In this document: piece after piece, positions 18,934-27,759 of the stretch
Layout of the letters: every line of letters starts with the position of its first letter
Numbering within the stretch: position 1 is the stretch's first letter
NCBI RefSeq assembly: GCF_028693135.1
Contig: NZ_JAQUVZ010000002.1
Span: 143,386 to 207,385 of the forward strand
Length of the DNA stretch: 64,000 nt
Direction of reading: 5' to 3'
DNA from: Methanosarcina sp.
Lineage (GTDB): Archaea; Halobacteriota; Methanosarcinia; Methanosarcinales; Methanosarcinaceae
Translations under genes and position numbers: made by a program
The notes under the pieces: model-generated
What the model saw: only the letters and a program-made list of their open reading frames with translations
Database searches by the model: none
What the model was told of the DNA's origin: nothing

Positions 18934-20250
18934 TCAGAGCTTGAGGACCTTTACAGCTTTTAACGCATCGTTAACCATAGTCTCAATACCAAGCTTTTTT
19001 TCCTCAAGAACTATGAGGTCATAGTTTGCCTTGACTTCGGGACGCTCCGGAACTGCAGTACAACCTCCGGCAGGCCTTATAGAGATATCATAAGTTCCAA
19101 TTCTGCGGGCAAGATCCACGATCTCGCTTTTGTCAAAGGCAATTAAAGGATGATAAATCGGGATAGCAAGCTGGTAGATTTCGGCATGCATGTTGGCAGC
19201 AGTCTGGGAGGCTACCTGCCCGAGAGAAGAGCCAGTAATAATCCCACTTGCACCTTCTTTTTTCATAACTTCGTAGGCTTCCCTGTACATCATGCGTTTG
19301 CAGAGGAGGCATGTGTTTTTTCGGTCGCAAGTTTCGATAAAAGCCTGTAGATTTAGACCATGAGGGAGCTCATAAGTTGTGAACTGATACCCTGGAGCCC
19401 AGGCCTGGAGCTGGCGGATGCAGTCAAAAGCACGTTCCTTTGCAGTATCCCCTGCGTAAGGAGAGGTATTGCAATAAACAGGGATAATCATTACACCACG
19501 CTTCATCATTAGCCATGCCGCAACAGGAGAATCGATGCCTCCTGACATCAGCACTACCATACTGCCCTGTGTACCGAGAGGAAGCCCCCCCACCCCTTTA
19601 ACCGTCTCCAGATAAACATAAGCCAGATTCTGCCGCATCTCAACAAAAATTTCCTTATCAGGAGAACTCAGGTCAACCTTTGGATTTATTCCTTCTTTTT
19701 CAAGTGCATTCCAGACAGCATCTCCGCAGTTTCGCCCTAAATCCGCTGAAGTGAAAGAATGATTTCCACTTCTTCTGGCCCGGATAGCAAAAGACTCCCC
19801 TTCCCGAATGAGGCGTGTTCCAAGAAGAGCACAGGTCCTGGCTGCACTCTCAAGGTCCGGTTCTGTTATTAATGCAGACGAGGTTGAGACAACCCCAAAA
19901 ACGTCTGCTGCCGCTCCAGCCGCACGCGAGTCTGTTGTCTCAATAAATATCCTGCCCCATTCTCTCCGTATAAGGGAATATGGAATGCTCCTTGAGTCCA
20001 GCATTGCGGCAATGTTCTTCATGAGAATTTTCTCATACCAGTTCCGAACGCCTGTGCTTTTAAGAGCAAGCTCCCCATATCTAACTATAACAACGTTTGC
20101 CTGGCTTTCAAAGCCCTGGTGAGAAGGAACAGAGTCCTGGTTATCCATATTATTGGTAAAAGTATCTGGCATGGTCTTGATGTCTCTTTTAGTCTTTCTA
20201 TCAATATCAGATGCATTTTTTGCTTCGATCTCATCAGAATTGCCTGTCAT
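18934..20250 (-). CDS. thiI: tRNA 4-thiouridine synthase ThiI
   Basis: This 438-residue protein has the ThiI layout: an N-terminal ferredoxin-like/THUMP region beginning at VVIVRYGELALKS, then the PP-loop ATP pyrophosphatase motif VLMSGGIDSPVAAWLMMKRG and a C-terminal AANH region. It activates U8 of tRNA by adenylation and inserts sulfur. It lacks the rhodanese domain found in E. coli ThiI. Instead it has a CLLC pair and a further Cys in AGGCTAVPERPEV, matching the three-cysteine Fe-S arrangement described for methanogen ThiI. The first about 50 residues are polar and unusual; Met27 (20172) or Met35 (20148) are plausible alternative starts. Confidence 0.93.
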   Translation of the reverse strand: MTGNSDEIEAKNASDIDRKTKRDIKTMPDTFTNNMDNQDSVPSHQGFESQANVVIVRYGELALKSTGVRNWYEKILMKNIAAMLDSRSIPYSLIRREWGRIFIETTDSRAAGAAADVFGVVSTSSALITEPDLESAARTCALLGTRLIREGESFAIRARRSGNHSFTSADLGRNCGDAVWNALEKEGINPKVDLSSPDKEIFVEMRQNLAYVYLETVKGVGGLPLGTQGSMVVLMSGGIDSPVAAWLMMKRGVMIIPVYCNTSPYAGDTAKERAFDCIRQLQAWAPGYQFTTYELPHGLNLQAFIETCDRKNTCLLCKRMMYREAYEVMKKEGASGIITGSSLGQVASQTAANMHAEIYQLAIPIYHPLIAFDKSEIVDLARRIGTYDISIRPAGGCTAVPERPEVKANYDLIVLEEKKLGIETMVNDALKAVKVLKL

Positions 20251-20665
20251 GTGTACTTAACGGTTAGGGCGACATGGCGTTTAAAGTTTTCAGGAAAAAG
20301 AATTTTTTTCAGGAAAAAAGGAACCTTTGCAACAACTTATTGGAGATCAATGAAAGTCCTTTAAATATACTATGTTTTGCTTATATAGTAATTGCAGAGA
20401 GATATATGAAAGAATATTAAAAAACATGAAAAATTGTCCCGTTAGTCTATCATTATTAATAAGCAGAAATATATACATACAGTAATATTATTTTTGGAAA
20501 ATCTATATAAATCAGGAATTGTATATTATTATATGCTATTGTGTACTATGCACAATATAGAAGACATTGGGTAAGACTGGATAAAAATAATACTGGATAA
20601 AAATTACCCATCTATCGAAACGAAAAAAACAAAAAAAAGACAACCACGCCAGGGGTGGATTACCA
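20251..20665. other. AT-rich intergenic region with promoter for the small ORF
   Basis: This 415-nt AT-rich spacer contains a good TATA-like element (ctatataaat, 20503-20512) about 155 nt before the small ORF at 20666, implying a leader of more than 120 nt. On the other side it should hold the thiI promoter. No other coding frame is credible. Confidence 0.35.
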
Positions 20666-20845
20666 ATGGATGCTCTGAAAAAGCTTGTAGGAAAATCAAT
20701 AGTAACAGCAATTGCTGCATATAGCCTTCTGCTTCTGCTATTTCCTGTAGGTTGGATCGTTTTGCTCGGGACCACAATAGGTAAACCGAACGCTGAGAAG
20801 GGATCTGTAGAAGCGAGAATCCTTGGGGCAGACCTCGAAGTCTGA
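20666..20845 (+). CDS. Small hydrophobic protein (59 residues)
   Basis: ATG at 20666 follows the Shine-Dalgarno-like aggggtgga with a 6-nt gap. The product starts MDALKKLVGKSIVTAIAAYS, runs through one hydrophobic helix (about 11-40, rich in Leu/Ile/Ala) and ends with a short charged tail KGSVEARILGADLEV. It looks like a single-pass membrane microprotein. The long leader and good ribosome-binding site argue that it is expressed. Immediately downstream lies apparent decayed coding sequence in shifted frames, so this could also be the surviving N-terminus of a longer gene. I do not recognise it. Confidence 0.55.
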   Translation: MDALKKLVGKSIVTAIAAYSLLLLLFPVGWIVLLGTTIGKPNAEKGSVEARILGADLEV

Positions 20846-20867
20846 AACCCCGAGAAAGAAGGCATGG

Positions 20868-21094
20868 GTGTCAGAAACAAACAAGGAAGCCCACCAGGGG
20901 TTTCTGGAGAACATTCTAGCCGCCCAACAAGGTGTCGAAACAAACAAGGGAGCTCTCAAGGCTTCTTGCCAACATTCGCACCACCCTCTTGCAATCTGAA
21001 AACTGGTTTCAAGCGGGTGTCGGAAACAAACAAAGAACTAGCAGTTTCAGGAAAGCTCTCCGGCTACATTTCAGATCGAGAGGCGGATCTGTAA
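20868..21094 (+). pseudogene. Frame-shifted repeat-containing coding remnant
   Basis: Three imperfect copies of a DNA segment translating as VSETNKE or close variants begin at 20868, 20932 and 21017. They fall in different reading frames: the first is VSETNKEAHQGFLENILAAQ; the second reads either VETNKG or, in another frame, LSRLLANIRTTLLQ; the third is VSETNKELAVSGKLSGYISD and ends at 21094. Sequence this protein-like in several frames suggests a repeat protein that lost its frame. The third copy is in the frame of the upstream 59-residue ORF. Alternatively these are non-coding repeats; no family is recognised. Confidence 0.35.
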
Positions 21095-21355
21095 GAAACC
21101 GGAAGGTTAAGAGGAAACAGCAGTTTCTGGCAACATTCAGGCAACCCACTTTTTTTTATTACACTATTGTTTTGTTCTGTTTTTATTAGTTTTCAGGAGT
21201 TTTTATTAGTTTTCAGGAGTTTTAATCAGTTATTAGTATTTATTATAGACGTCTAATAGATTCATTACAAATATATATTCGTGGTTATGGGCATTAGAGA
21301 CTATATCGTTTTTAAGGATTAGAAATATAAATTGAAGAGGGATAATTTCGTTTAT

Positions 21356-21826
21356 TTATGCCTTTATCCCGAAATCAAACGTTCTTCCCTCTCCATAAAT
21401 GATGGTCTTTTTTCCATCCACATAGATGTATCTTATTGAGATATTCCCGTCCTCCCCGTACTTTGTCCAGATGGTGGTGTTTTTGTCCTGTGACCACATG
21501 TACTCGTATCTGGTGGTGTTCTCTTCGGTCCCGGTTTCGATCATGGCTCTGCAAAGAGTTTTGTTTTCGAACTCTTCGGTGCCGGTAATTTTCATATTAA
21601 GGGTTTTTCCGGTGGTGGGGGTTTTAACCTGGGCCTGAGAACCTACAGGGCACCAGTTGCCTTCGGATTGCTCAGGGAGGCTGATATTTATTTCGGTATC
21701 ATTGCCTGAAATTGATAGTTTTGTTCCGTCTTCACCCATACAGCCTGAAGCAAGAAGGGCGGCTGTGAGAAGTAATAGTATCAGTACCTGTTTTTTTGAC
21801 AAATTATACCACCTGAATTTTATCAA
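21356..21826 (-). CDS. Putative lipoprotein of unknown function
   Basis: This 156-residue protein has a basic N-terminus, a hydrophobic signal helix (VLILLLLTAALLA) and a lipobox ending SGC at about residue 29. It is therefore probably exported and lipid-anchored on the outside of the cytoplasmic membrane. The mature part (about 125 residues) is polar and rich in Thr, Gly and Glu, with a beta-rich pattern such as YEYMWSQDKNTTIWTKY. Similar short lipoproteins are common in Methanosarcina, but I cannot assign a function. It is a single gene with AT-rich flanks. Confidence 0.75.
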   Translation of the reverse strand: MIKFRWYNLSKKQVLILLLLTAALLASGCMGEDGTKLSISGNDTEINISLPEQSEGNWCPVGSQAQVKTPTTGKTLNMKITGTEEFENKTLCRAMIETGTEENTTRYEYMWSQDKNTTIWTKYGEDGNISIRYIYVDGKKTIIYGEGRTFDFGIKA

Positions 21827-22226
21827 AATCTTATTTTTATCAAAACTTTTCTAAGAATTCTAAACAATAAAGGACTCTAAAATATAAGACTTTTAAATGT
21901 GGTGAAATTTTAAATTAGAATAGAGTTTTCGTTTTCTATAAGAGTTTTATCTCGCAAGTTTTCATTTCCAAGTTAATATTAGATGCGACCCATAAAAATT
22001 ATTCTATTATCCATTTAATATCAGGCTATTTGCAGGGAAAAGAGAAATTCTCAGCAATTAACCTGTAAATTCAGGGACAAAATCAGGAAAACAACCAGAA
22101 ATGATTCTCACCCCTGGATTATTTCCTTTTTACTAACCTGTTCCATTCAGGTCACTTCCATTCAAGATGAAATTTTAATAGTATACCTGCATACTTTAGA
22201 TTATAATATTAAAGGGGGCAAATTAA
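21827..22226. other. Divergent intergenic region
   Basis: This 400-nt AT-rich region lies between a minus-strand lipoprotein gene and the plus-strand usp gene. Near 22180-22220 there are TATA-like runs (agattataatattaaa) followed by the strong Shine-Dalgarno sequence aaagggggc just before the usp ATG. No other gene is visible. Confidence 0.4.
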
Positions 22227-22667
22227 ATGAATGAAAATCTTTTCAAAAAAATCTTGATCCCAACGGATGGTTCAGAAAACGCCAAAAAAGCAGTTGCTTA
22301 TGGAATAAACATTGCTAGGGCAACAGGAGCTGAAGTATGTGCCCTGTATGTTGTTTCTACCGAGAACGCCGGAACCGCACGAACAGTTATGGGCTGGGCC
22401 GGGGCATTTGAAGAATATCTTGCAAATCAGGGAGGAGTTGCAACTGCCTATGTAGAAAAGCTTGGAAAAGAAGCCGGAGTTAAAGTGGAGCCTATGTATC
22501 TGAAAGGCAGCCCGGCTGAAAAAATCCTTGAATATGCAGAGGAAAGCAATATTGACCTGATAGTAATGGGTACACAGGGTCTAACAGGAATCCAGAGATT
22601 CCTTATCGGCAGTGTGGCAGAAAATGTGCTCAGGCACTCAAAAATCCCTGTAATGATTATCAGGTAA
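22227..22667 (+). CDS. Universal stress protein (UspA family)
   Basis: This 146-residue protein is one Usp domain. It begins KKILIPTDGSENAKKAVAYG, the first beta strand and helix of the fold. The C-terminal ATP-binding signature G-x2-G-x9-G-(S/T) is present in MGTQGLTGIQRFLIGSVAENV. Such proteins are cytosolic dimers that bind ATP and are induced by stress; the target is unknown. The start has a strong ribosome-binding site (aaagggggc). The gene is monocistronic; an 8-bp perfect inverted repeat lies about 130 nt downstream. Confidence 0.9.
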   Translation: MNENLFKKILIPTDGSENAKKAVAYGINIARATGAEVCALYVVSTENAGTARTVMGWAGAFEEYLANQGGVATAYVEKLGKEAGVKVEPMYLKGSPAEKILEYAEESNIDLIVMGTQGLTGIQRFLIGSVAENVLRHSKIPVMIIR

Positions 22668-22795
22668 TACAGGTCCAAAAAAATTGCCAGTTACCTTTTG
22701 CCATTCGGATTACTAATTTTCCAGAGCAGAATCCAGCATTATCTGAAAACTGCTCATTGTATCCAGTCAACTACTTTTTTGAAGGGGCAGGGATG

Positions 22796-22822
22796 GGGTA
22801 CCTCAGGTAAAGAAAGGTACCC
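22796..22822. other. 8-bp perfect inverted repeat between usp and pspAA
   Basis: gggtacct (22796-22803) pairs exactly with aggtaccc (22815-22822) around an 11-nt loop. It sits between two convergent genes, so it may be a transcript-end structure, but no T-run follows on either strand. Function unknown. Confidence 0.4.
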
Positions 22823-22887
22823 GACCAAAATCAGGTTTTTGATTGAACAGAGACTCCAGATCCATTTTTTAATGGAAAATCGAAGCC

Positions 22888-23166
22888 TTAATCCTCAAAA
22901 ATCCCTTCCCCTGTAAATATGGCTTTTGCTTCCTCAAAGCTCAGATCTTCCGGGGGTACAATGATGTCGGATTCCAGAAATTCCTCCGCGCCAAGTGCTT
23001 CCCCTTTTCCCTTAATATCGGAAATCAGCTTCATAAATTCGGTTCTGAATTCCCTGGTTTTTCCTTCCGCAACAAGGGTTACAATTCTGTTATCTATCCT
23101 GTTTAATTCATCGCAGAGGGCTTCAGGCACCCGGTACTGGCCCTCTCCCATGATCCTGATTATCAT
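22888..23166 (-). CDS. pspAA: PspA-associated protein PspAA
   Basis: This 92-residue acidic protein begins MIIRIMGEGQYRVPEALCDEL and ends with FEEAKAIFTGEGIFED. That pattern and length match the PspAA domain, a small partner repeatedly encoded beside PspA in archaea, cyanobacteria and actinobacteria. Here pspA is immediately upstream in the same orientation with a 2-nt gap, so the two genes are almost certainly co-translated. PspAA is thought to work with PspA in the response to membrane damage; its biochemical role is unresolved. Confidence 0.75.
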   Translation of the reverse strand: MIIRIMGEGQYRVPEALCDELNRIDNRIVTLVAEGKTREFRTEFMKLISDIKGKGEALGAEEFLESDIIVPPEDLSFEEAKAIFTGEGIFED

Positions 23167-23168
23167 TT

Positions 23169-23927
23169 TCAGACCTCCTTTCTTTCATCCGGACCTTTGC
23201 TTTCTCCCCCTGTTTTCACTTGTTCAGGCCCCTTTCCAGCTTCGGCTTTAAGCTTTGCAAGTTCGGATTCGACACTGCTCTGGGTACTAATTTTTGCAAG
23301 TTCACGCTCTATGTCGTCCCTGCTACCTGTGAGGTCGTCGAGTGCGCCGACTTCCATAAGCTCGTCAATTGCCTCGGCGCGGGCTTTCATTTCGTCGGTT
23401 TTATTTTCAGCCCTCTCAAGTGCAAGCCCCACATCTGCCATTTCTTCACTGATCCCGGTAACGGACTCGTTTATCTTAACCTGAGCTTCAGCTGCGGAGT
23501 ACTGGGCTTTAATGGATTCTTTCTTTGTCCTGAAGATCTCGACCTTTGTAGAAAGTCGCTTTTCCGAGGCAATGAGCTTTTCTTCCTGTTTTTCAAGCTC
23601 CAAAATTTCCCTGTCAATACCATCTACCTGCTGCTGGATGGCGGCTTTTCTCTCAAGAGCCATCCTTGCGAGGTCTTCCCGATCAGCGGCAACTGCCTCT
23701 TTTGCCTGCTGACCAAGCTTCTCATTACTCTGAGTCAGTTTTGCCCGCTGGAGCTGAAGACGTTTTTTAGAGGTTGTCACTTCTGCAACGCCCCTCTTTA
23801 CGTTCTGCAGCAGTTCCAGCTGCTTTTCATAGGAATAATCAAGCGTTTCTCTGGGGTCTTCCATTCTGTTAAGCACTTTGCTCATCTTTGATTTGAATAC
23901 TGTTTCCATCCTTGCGAATAATCCCAT
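23169..23927 (-). CDS. pspA: Phage shock protein A homologue (PspA/IM30, ESCRT-III-like)
   Basis: From the ATG at 23927 (after the purine-rich acgggg) this encodes 252 residues starting MGLFARMETVFKSKMSKVLN, the amphipathic first helix that touches the membrane. The rest is a long, highly charged coiled coil ending in a low-complexity tail (AGKGPEQVKTGGESKGPDER). PspA proteins assemble on stressed membranes and limit proton leakage. An extended start at 23951 would add only MKKQRGKH, which is atypical. pspAA follows 2 nt downstream, and the divergent redox regulator gene begins about 300 nt away. Confidence 0.92.
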   Translation of the reverse strand: MGLFARMETVFKSKMSKVLNRMEDPRETLDYSYEKQLELLQNVKRGVAEVTTSKKRLQLQRAKLTQSNEKLGQQAKEAVAADREDLARMALERKAAIQQQVDGIDREILELEKQEEKLIASEKRLSTKVEIFRTKKESIKAQYSAAEAQVKINESVTGISEEMADVGLALERAENKTDEMKARAEAIDELMEVGALDDLTGSRDDIERELAKISTQSSVESELAKLKAEAGKGPEQVKTGGESKGPDERKEV

Positions 23928-24169
23928 GTGTTTTCCCCGTTGCTTTTTCAAAAATTGTTCTGTAAACAGGCTGGCATTTTTTGCCTTATTTTTCTGGAGT
24001 ACTGTTTTTTGGAAAATCCTGGCACTTTTTTCGCAGTGCCCTTTTTTTCCTATGTCTTTTGGCGGGAGTTATATTTTTAGTTTTACTTTGCCTTACTCTT
24101 CTTCTGTCTTTACGTTCTTTATTCTTTATAATATATTATATATGCATTTTTATATATAAAGTTTAATTA

Positions 24170-24197
24170 TTCGTAGTCTCGCGAACGTTTTATATAT
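24170..24197 (+). promoter_or_regulatory. Candidate msvR operator and TATA box
   Basis: An inverted repeat ttcg-N8-cgaa (24170-24173 and 24182-24185) lies directly upstream of a TATA box (ttttatatat, 24188-24197). The TATA box is about 32 nt before the ATG of the V4R regulator. MsvR-type regulators are known to bind their own promoters at TTCG/CGAA-type inverted repeats, so this is a probable autoregulatory site. Assignment of the exact box is inference. Confidence 0.55.
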
Positions 24198-24224
24198 TCA
24201 AAATACAACTTACCTAAAGATATT

Positions 24225-24965
24225 ATGGCAAAACCTGAGACTAAAACTGAATTTTTTTATACTGAACGAGGGCTCATAACCGTAGACAGCCCTGTTAAAC
24301 TCCAGATCTTGAATTTACTCAGGGAAGGCCCAAAATCGTTTGACGAAATCGTAAAATATACGGCAAAAGCCAAATCAACCATTTCAGTCCATCTTAATAA
24401 CCTTAGATCATGCGAGCTTGTTGAAGAAAATTCTGACCCTCAAGACCGGCGCAAGAAGATTTATTCCCTGACCTCTCATTACATGGGTTGCTCTCAGGAG
24501 CCATTTATCGGCCATTACAGTAGCCTGCTGGAAACAGTCGCTGCAAATGGAAATGACAGGTTCCACTTTATGGAAGCCCTTTTTCATGTGATGCGATTTG
24601 GTTTTGAAGCATACGGGCTTGATAATGCCCCAGTTGTAAGGATGATTGGAATCGACATTGGGAAACATCTCTCGGCTAATTTTGTATCAATTGCTCCTGA
24701 AGACCTGTTTAATGAGATTGCAGATTTTATGGAATTTCATGGAGATTGCCGGGTCTCAGTATTCATGGGAAGTTCTCCTGCTCTTCAGATCGAAGATGAC
24801 TTCAAGGCCAGGGTCATACCGGCAATAGGAAAACCCTTCTGTGCCCTCAGAGAAGGCATCCTTGAAGGAATCCTTAAAGAAAAACTGGGAAAAGAGTGCG
24901 GCGTCCTGGAAACCGAATGTTATGGGACCGGACACACACGCTGTATTTTTGAGATTACAATTTGA
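24225..24965 (+). CDS. msvR: MsvR-type redox-responsive transcriptional regulator (wHTH + V4R)
   Basis: This 246-residue protein has an N-terminal ArsR-like winged helix (about 18-85; TISVHLNNLRSCELVEENS is the recognition region) and a C-terminal V4R (4-vinyl-reductase) domain ending ECGVLETECYGTGHTRC. Cysteines are at residues 63, 89, 175, 206, 225, 232 and 240. The V4R cysteines fit the redox switch reported for Methanosarcina MsvR, which releases or changes DNA binding on oxidation. It controls its own gene and oxidative-stress genes in methanogens. It is transcribed divergently from pspA-pspAA. The short TATA-to-ATG distance suggests a nearly leaderless transcript. The name relies on the domain pair and cysteine pattern. 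Confidence 0.82.
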   Translation: MAKPETKTEFFYTERGLITVDSPVKLQILNLLREGPKSFDEIVKYTAKAKSTISVHLNNLRSCELVEENSDPQDRRKKIYSLTSHYMGCSQEPFIGHYSSLLETVAANGNDRFHFMEALFHVMRFGFEAYGLDNAPVVRMIGIDIGKHLSANFVSIAPEDLFNEIADFMEFHGDCRVSVFMGSSPALQIEDDFKARVIPAIGKPFCALREGILEGILKEKLGKECGVLETECYGTGHTRCIFEITI

Positions 24966-25030
24966 TTTATTTATTTATTTATTTATTTATTTAATTATTT
25001 AATTATTTAATTATTTAATTATTTAATTAT
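24966..25030. repeat. Microsatellite-like (ttta)n/(atttaatt)n tract
   Basis: Directly after the msvR stop, the sequence is about five ttta/attt tetramers followed by repeated ttaatta units up to the 3' end of the convergent gene. It lies between two convergent genes and could act as a U-rich bidirectional terminator. The simple-repeat length could vary among strains. Confidence 0.7.
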
Positions 25031-25729
25031 TTATTTACCGGAATCTCCTATTACGACCCCGATTTCGGATTTAAGTCGAGGTCCTATTGCTGCCACGATT
25101 CCGGGTCCGTCTGTTTTTTCGCGGCACACAACTGCATGCTCAAGCAGCCCCAGGCGCTCGATTTCGTAAATATCCCTGCCGTGCCCTGTCCTTTTTATTG
25201 CGCTTTTTATTTCCGAACGGGTAGCACCATTAATGACAACTCTGTCAGTACTTGCTTTTTTCCAGCCCCACCAGATGTCAAGCTGTTTTTTGGTGAAGCG
25301 GGCTTTTGCTTTTTTGTTCCCCTCAAATACCTCAACTTCAACCGGCATGTGAGGGACCAGGCCGAATCTCGATGCAAGCTGTTTAGGCTTTCCACTGCCC
25401 AGTGCTTTGAGTTCCTCAGCTTCAACGCGCAAAGGGACACCTATGTTAACCACAAAAGCGTCTTCCGGAAAAGCCTGAAGGAAACCCAGGTACACCTTTC
25501 CAGTTTCGGCTTTTGTTGCAGGACTTCCGTACCTGGATGTCAGAAGATTTGCTGACACGATGTCATCTTCGCCCTCAAGGGAGAACTCTGCCCAGTTTTC
25601 CGGGGTAATAGAAACCTCAACCTTTACCTCGAGGTCTTTCAATTCATTCTCAACCAGGTTTTTCAGGAGTTCAGCCATTCTTTCCCGGTTTTTTCCATAA
25701 ATATGCTGGAGGGTTACAACTTTTTTCAT
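25031..25729 (-). CDS. DUF2110 family protein
   Basis: This 232-residue protein begins MKKVVTLQHIYGKNRERMAE and matches, as far as I can tell by eye, the archaeal DUF2110 family. The central part (PLRVEAEELKALGSGKPKQL) and the basic region KARFTKKQLDIWWGWKKAS suggest possible RNA or DNA contact, but no catalytic motif is visible. It has no signal peptide or membrane segment. It is last in a minus-strand run with a winged-helix gene 44 nt upstream and trm1 before that. The function is unknown. Confidence 0.6.
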   Translation of the reverse strand: MKKVVTLQHIYGKNRERMAELLKNLVENELKDLEVKVEVSITPENWAEFSLEGEDDIVSANLLTSRYGSPATKAETGKVYLGFLQAFPEDAFVVNIGVPLRVEAEELKALGSGKPKQLASRFGLVPHMPVEVEVFEGNKKAKARFTKKQLDIWWGWKKASTDRVVINGATRSEIKSAIKRTGHGRDIYEIERLGLLEHAVVCREKTDGPGIVAAIGPRLKSEIGVVIGDSGK

Positions 25730-25773
25730 ATTTTTCCTGCCACTTTATTTTTTATCTCCCTGTGTCTACCGTA

Positions 25774-26445
25774 TTAAGTATTTTCCGGTATAGAGCTCTT
25801 CAGGTAAGATTCAAGGAGCCTTTCAGTCTCTTCCAGGGTTGAATCTACTGTTTCATCAACAGGTGTTTCCGCCGTTTCAATCTGGCTATGCAGTTTTTTG
25901 ACGTCCCGGCTGTAAGGGCCAAGTTTTCTTGAAACCATTTCCTTACTCTGCCCTTTCTCAACTGCTTCCCTGTGGATGCTCTCTATTTTAGTTCTGAGGT
26001 TCCTTACTTTTCCAAGGATTTCAACACTTAGAGGATCAAGCTCTTTTTCGAGCTCAATTTCGGTTTCTTCATCCCATTCATCTATCTCTTTACCTTTCGT
26101 TTCTTCGCCTTGTCGGCCTTTTCCCTCGGGCCCCTGTCCCCCTGCATTCAGGCTTTCTTCTCTTGAAGGATAGCCCTCTGCAATTATATTCCGGAACTCT
26201 TTAAGGGCAATTTCGACTTTCTTTCCGTACTCCGTAAGTTCGACAAACTTTATCCGTCCTTCAAATGTGAATCTTATAAGTCCGGAATGTTCCATTTTCG
26301 AAAGGATTCTCGTAGTATGGGCAAATGTCGAATCTATCTCCTTTGAAATAACTGAGGCATAAGTTTTCCCCATAGAACCTATAAACAGCATTGCAAGCGT
26401 GGGTTTTTCCTGCAAAAACAACTTTTCTGCGTCTTCGTCGGACAT
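25774..26445 (-). CDS. Winged-helix (MarR-like) transcriptional regulator with coiled-coil tail
   Basis: This 223-residue protein starts MSDEDAEKLFLQEKPTLAML. Residues about 20-85 form a MarR-like winged helix (VISKEIDSTFAHTTRILSKM is the helix-turn-helix, then a basic wing near FEGRIKFVELTEYGK). The C-terminal half is very acidic and probably coiled coil (EEETEIELEKELDPLSVEIL and onward). It probably binds DNA as a dimer; the ligand and targets are unknown. It sits between trm1 and the DUF2110 gene on the same strand. Confidence 0.7.
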   Translation of the reverse strand: MSDEDAEKLFLQEKPTLAMLFIGSMGKTYASVISKEIDSTFAHTTRILSKMEHSGLIRFTFEGRIKFVELTEYGKKVEIALKEFRNIIAEGYPSREESLNAGGQGPEGKGRQGEETKGKEIDEWDEETEIELEKELDPLSVEILGKVRNLRTKIESIHREAVEKGQSKEMVSRKLGPYSRDVKKLHSQIETAETPVDETVDSTLEETERLLESYLKSSIPENT

Positions 26446-26567
26446 GATATCACATTGAGTTTTTTAGCGGATTATTTCCGGGTCTGAGCTCAGGCGTTTA
26501 TTGTTCTTTAATAGTTTATATAATAATTGAACATTTTTCTACCTCTGGTTTTCAAAGGAATGTTCTT

Positions 26568-27734
26568 TCATCCTGAAAGTGCCAGGATTATTTTCTTTAT
26601 TTCAGCTATGGGAGCATCTGTTCTGAAAGAGGTCCCGCTGAAATGAGTCCTTGAGCCTTCAAACCCGCTGGCTTTAAGGGCCTCTACCAGAATCTCGATC
26701 CCTGTTGCAGAAACTCCAAGTTCCTTGCAGATCACGTGCTGATCATAGAACATGGGAATGTCGAGTTCGTCCCTGCAGAATGTAATTATTTTTTTTGCTT
26801 TATCTTTCGTGTTAAGAGGGTGAGCTTCAAGCTCAGAAATCACTTCATTGCAGAACTCCGGCTCTTTGAAGGGTCCAAGCCACAGAGGTCCTGCAATCTT
26901 TGTCAGTGCCCCGCAAGCAGGGCATCCCCGGTCAATATGAACGGCAAGCCCATAGACAGACCCTCTGAACCCACATTTAGGGCAATGAATACTGAATCCC
27001 ACGGACTTCAGAGTCCTGTCAACCTTTTTAGTCCCGTGGAGCACCTCAAGGTAACCACGGACATAATGGCGAGTGACATGGGAAAGTAAGGGCTGCATCC
27101 CTTTTTCGTGTTTTGCAAGCTCTCTGGCACAGGCTCCGAGCAGGACCCTTAAGCCCATCTCGCTATGATATTCCGTGTTCAGAGGTACGGCTGCATACTT
27201 TCGGATCCCAGAGTTCAGGTGGGCTCCACAGAGAGGAGCAGTATCTGTTGCAGTAACTGAGAGCATACTCTGTGCCGACGTTGCGGCTGCATCAAGGTAA
27301 GGCGCAGGAGACCCAAACGGGTCAACATCCACGATATGGAATTTCTGTTCATGAAGCAGAACATTTGCATTCTTACGTGTAACCTGAGTTTTTTCCTCAA
27401 GCCCATTAATTTTTATATTTTCCTTTATCAGTTCAAAGGCTTCAGGGCTCCAGTCATTCATAGTCGCATGTATTCCGACTTCCCCTGCGATCCTGAGCCC
27501 CCGGATTCCCGATGCTGAAAAGGCATCAACGTAGCGGATCTCCTCTCTCTGTATGTCTTTTCTTGAGAGAAGCCTCTCCACAAATGCTGCAGTTGCTGCA
27601 ACATTGATATCACGGTTAAGTTCCATCTCCGGGTTATAGAACACCGGCGCTGCCGAGGGAGGGAAATTTGCGTCCGGAGGCGGAACCGGAACCGAAATTT
27701 TTGTTGTCCCTTCCACTATAGTTCTACATATCAT
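26568..27734 (-). CDS. trm1: tRNA (guanine(26)-N(2))-dimethyltransferase Trm1
   Basis: This 388-residue protein contains the Trm1 pattern: [20 protein letters not shown] near the N-terminus, the SAM-binding stretch [17 protein letters not shown], the catalytic-motif region [18 protein letters not shown], and a C-terminal zinc-binding part with [12 protein letters not shown] and CPACG. The enzyme methylates G26 of tRNA, using S-adenosylmethionine, to m2(2)G. It acts in the cytosol. It lies next to trmY, pus10 and thiI only in the broad sense that this window is rich in tRNA-modification genes. Start and length look normal for archaeal Trm1. Confidence 0.95.
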   Translation of the reverse strand: MICRTIVEGTTKISVPVPPPDANFPPSAAPVFYNPEMELNRDINVAATAAFVERLLSRKDIQREEIRYVDAFSASGIRGLRIAGEVGIHATMNDWSPEAFELIKENIKINGLEEKTQVTRKNANVLLHEQKFHIVDVDPFGSPAPYLDAAATSAQSMLSVTATDTAPLCGAHLNSGIRKYAAVPLNTEYHSEMGLRVLLGACARELAKHEKGMQPLLSHVTRHYVRGYLEVLHGTKKVDRTLKSVGFSIHCPKCGFRGSVYGLAVHIDRGCPACGALTKIAGPLWLGPFKEPEFCNEVISELEAHPLNTKDKAKKIITFCRDELDIPMFYDQHVICKELGVSATGIEILVEALKASGFEGSRTHFSGTSFRTDAPIAEIKKIILALSG

Positions 27735-27759
27735 CTTAAAGCTGCTATACTTTGGGATA

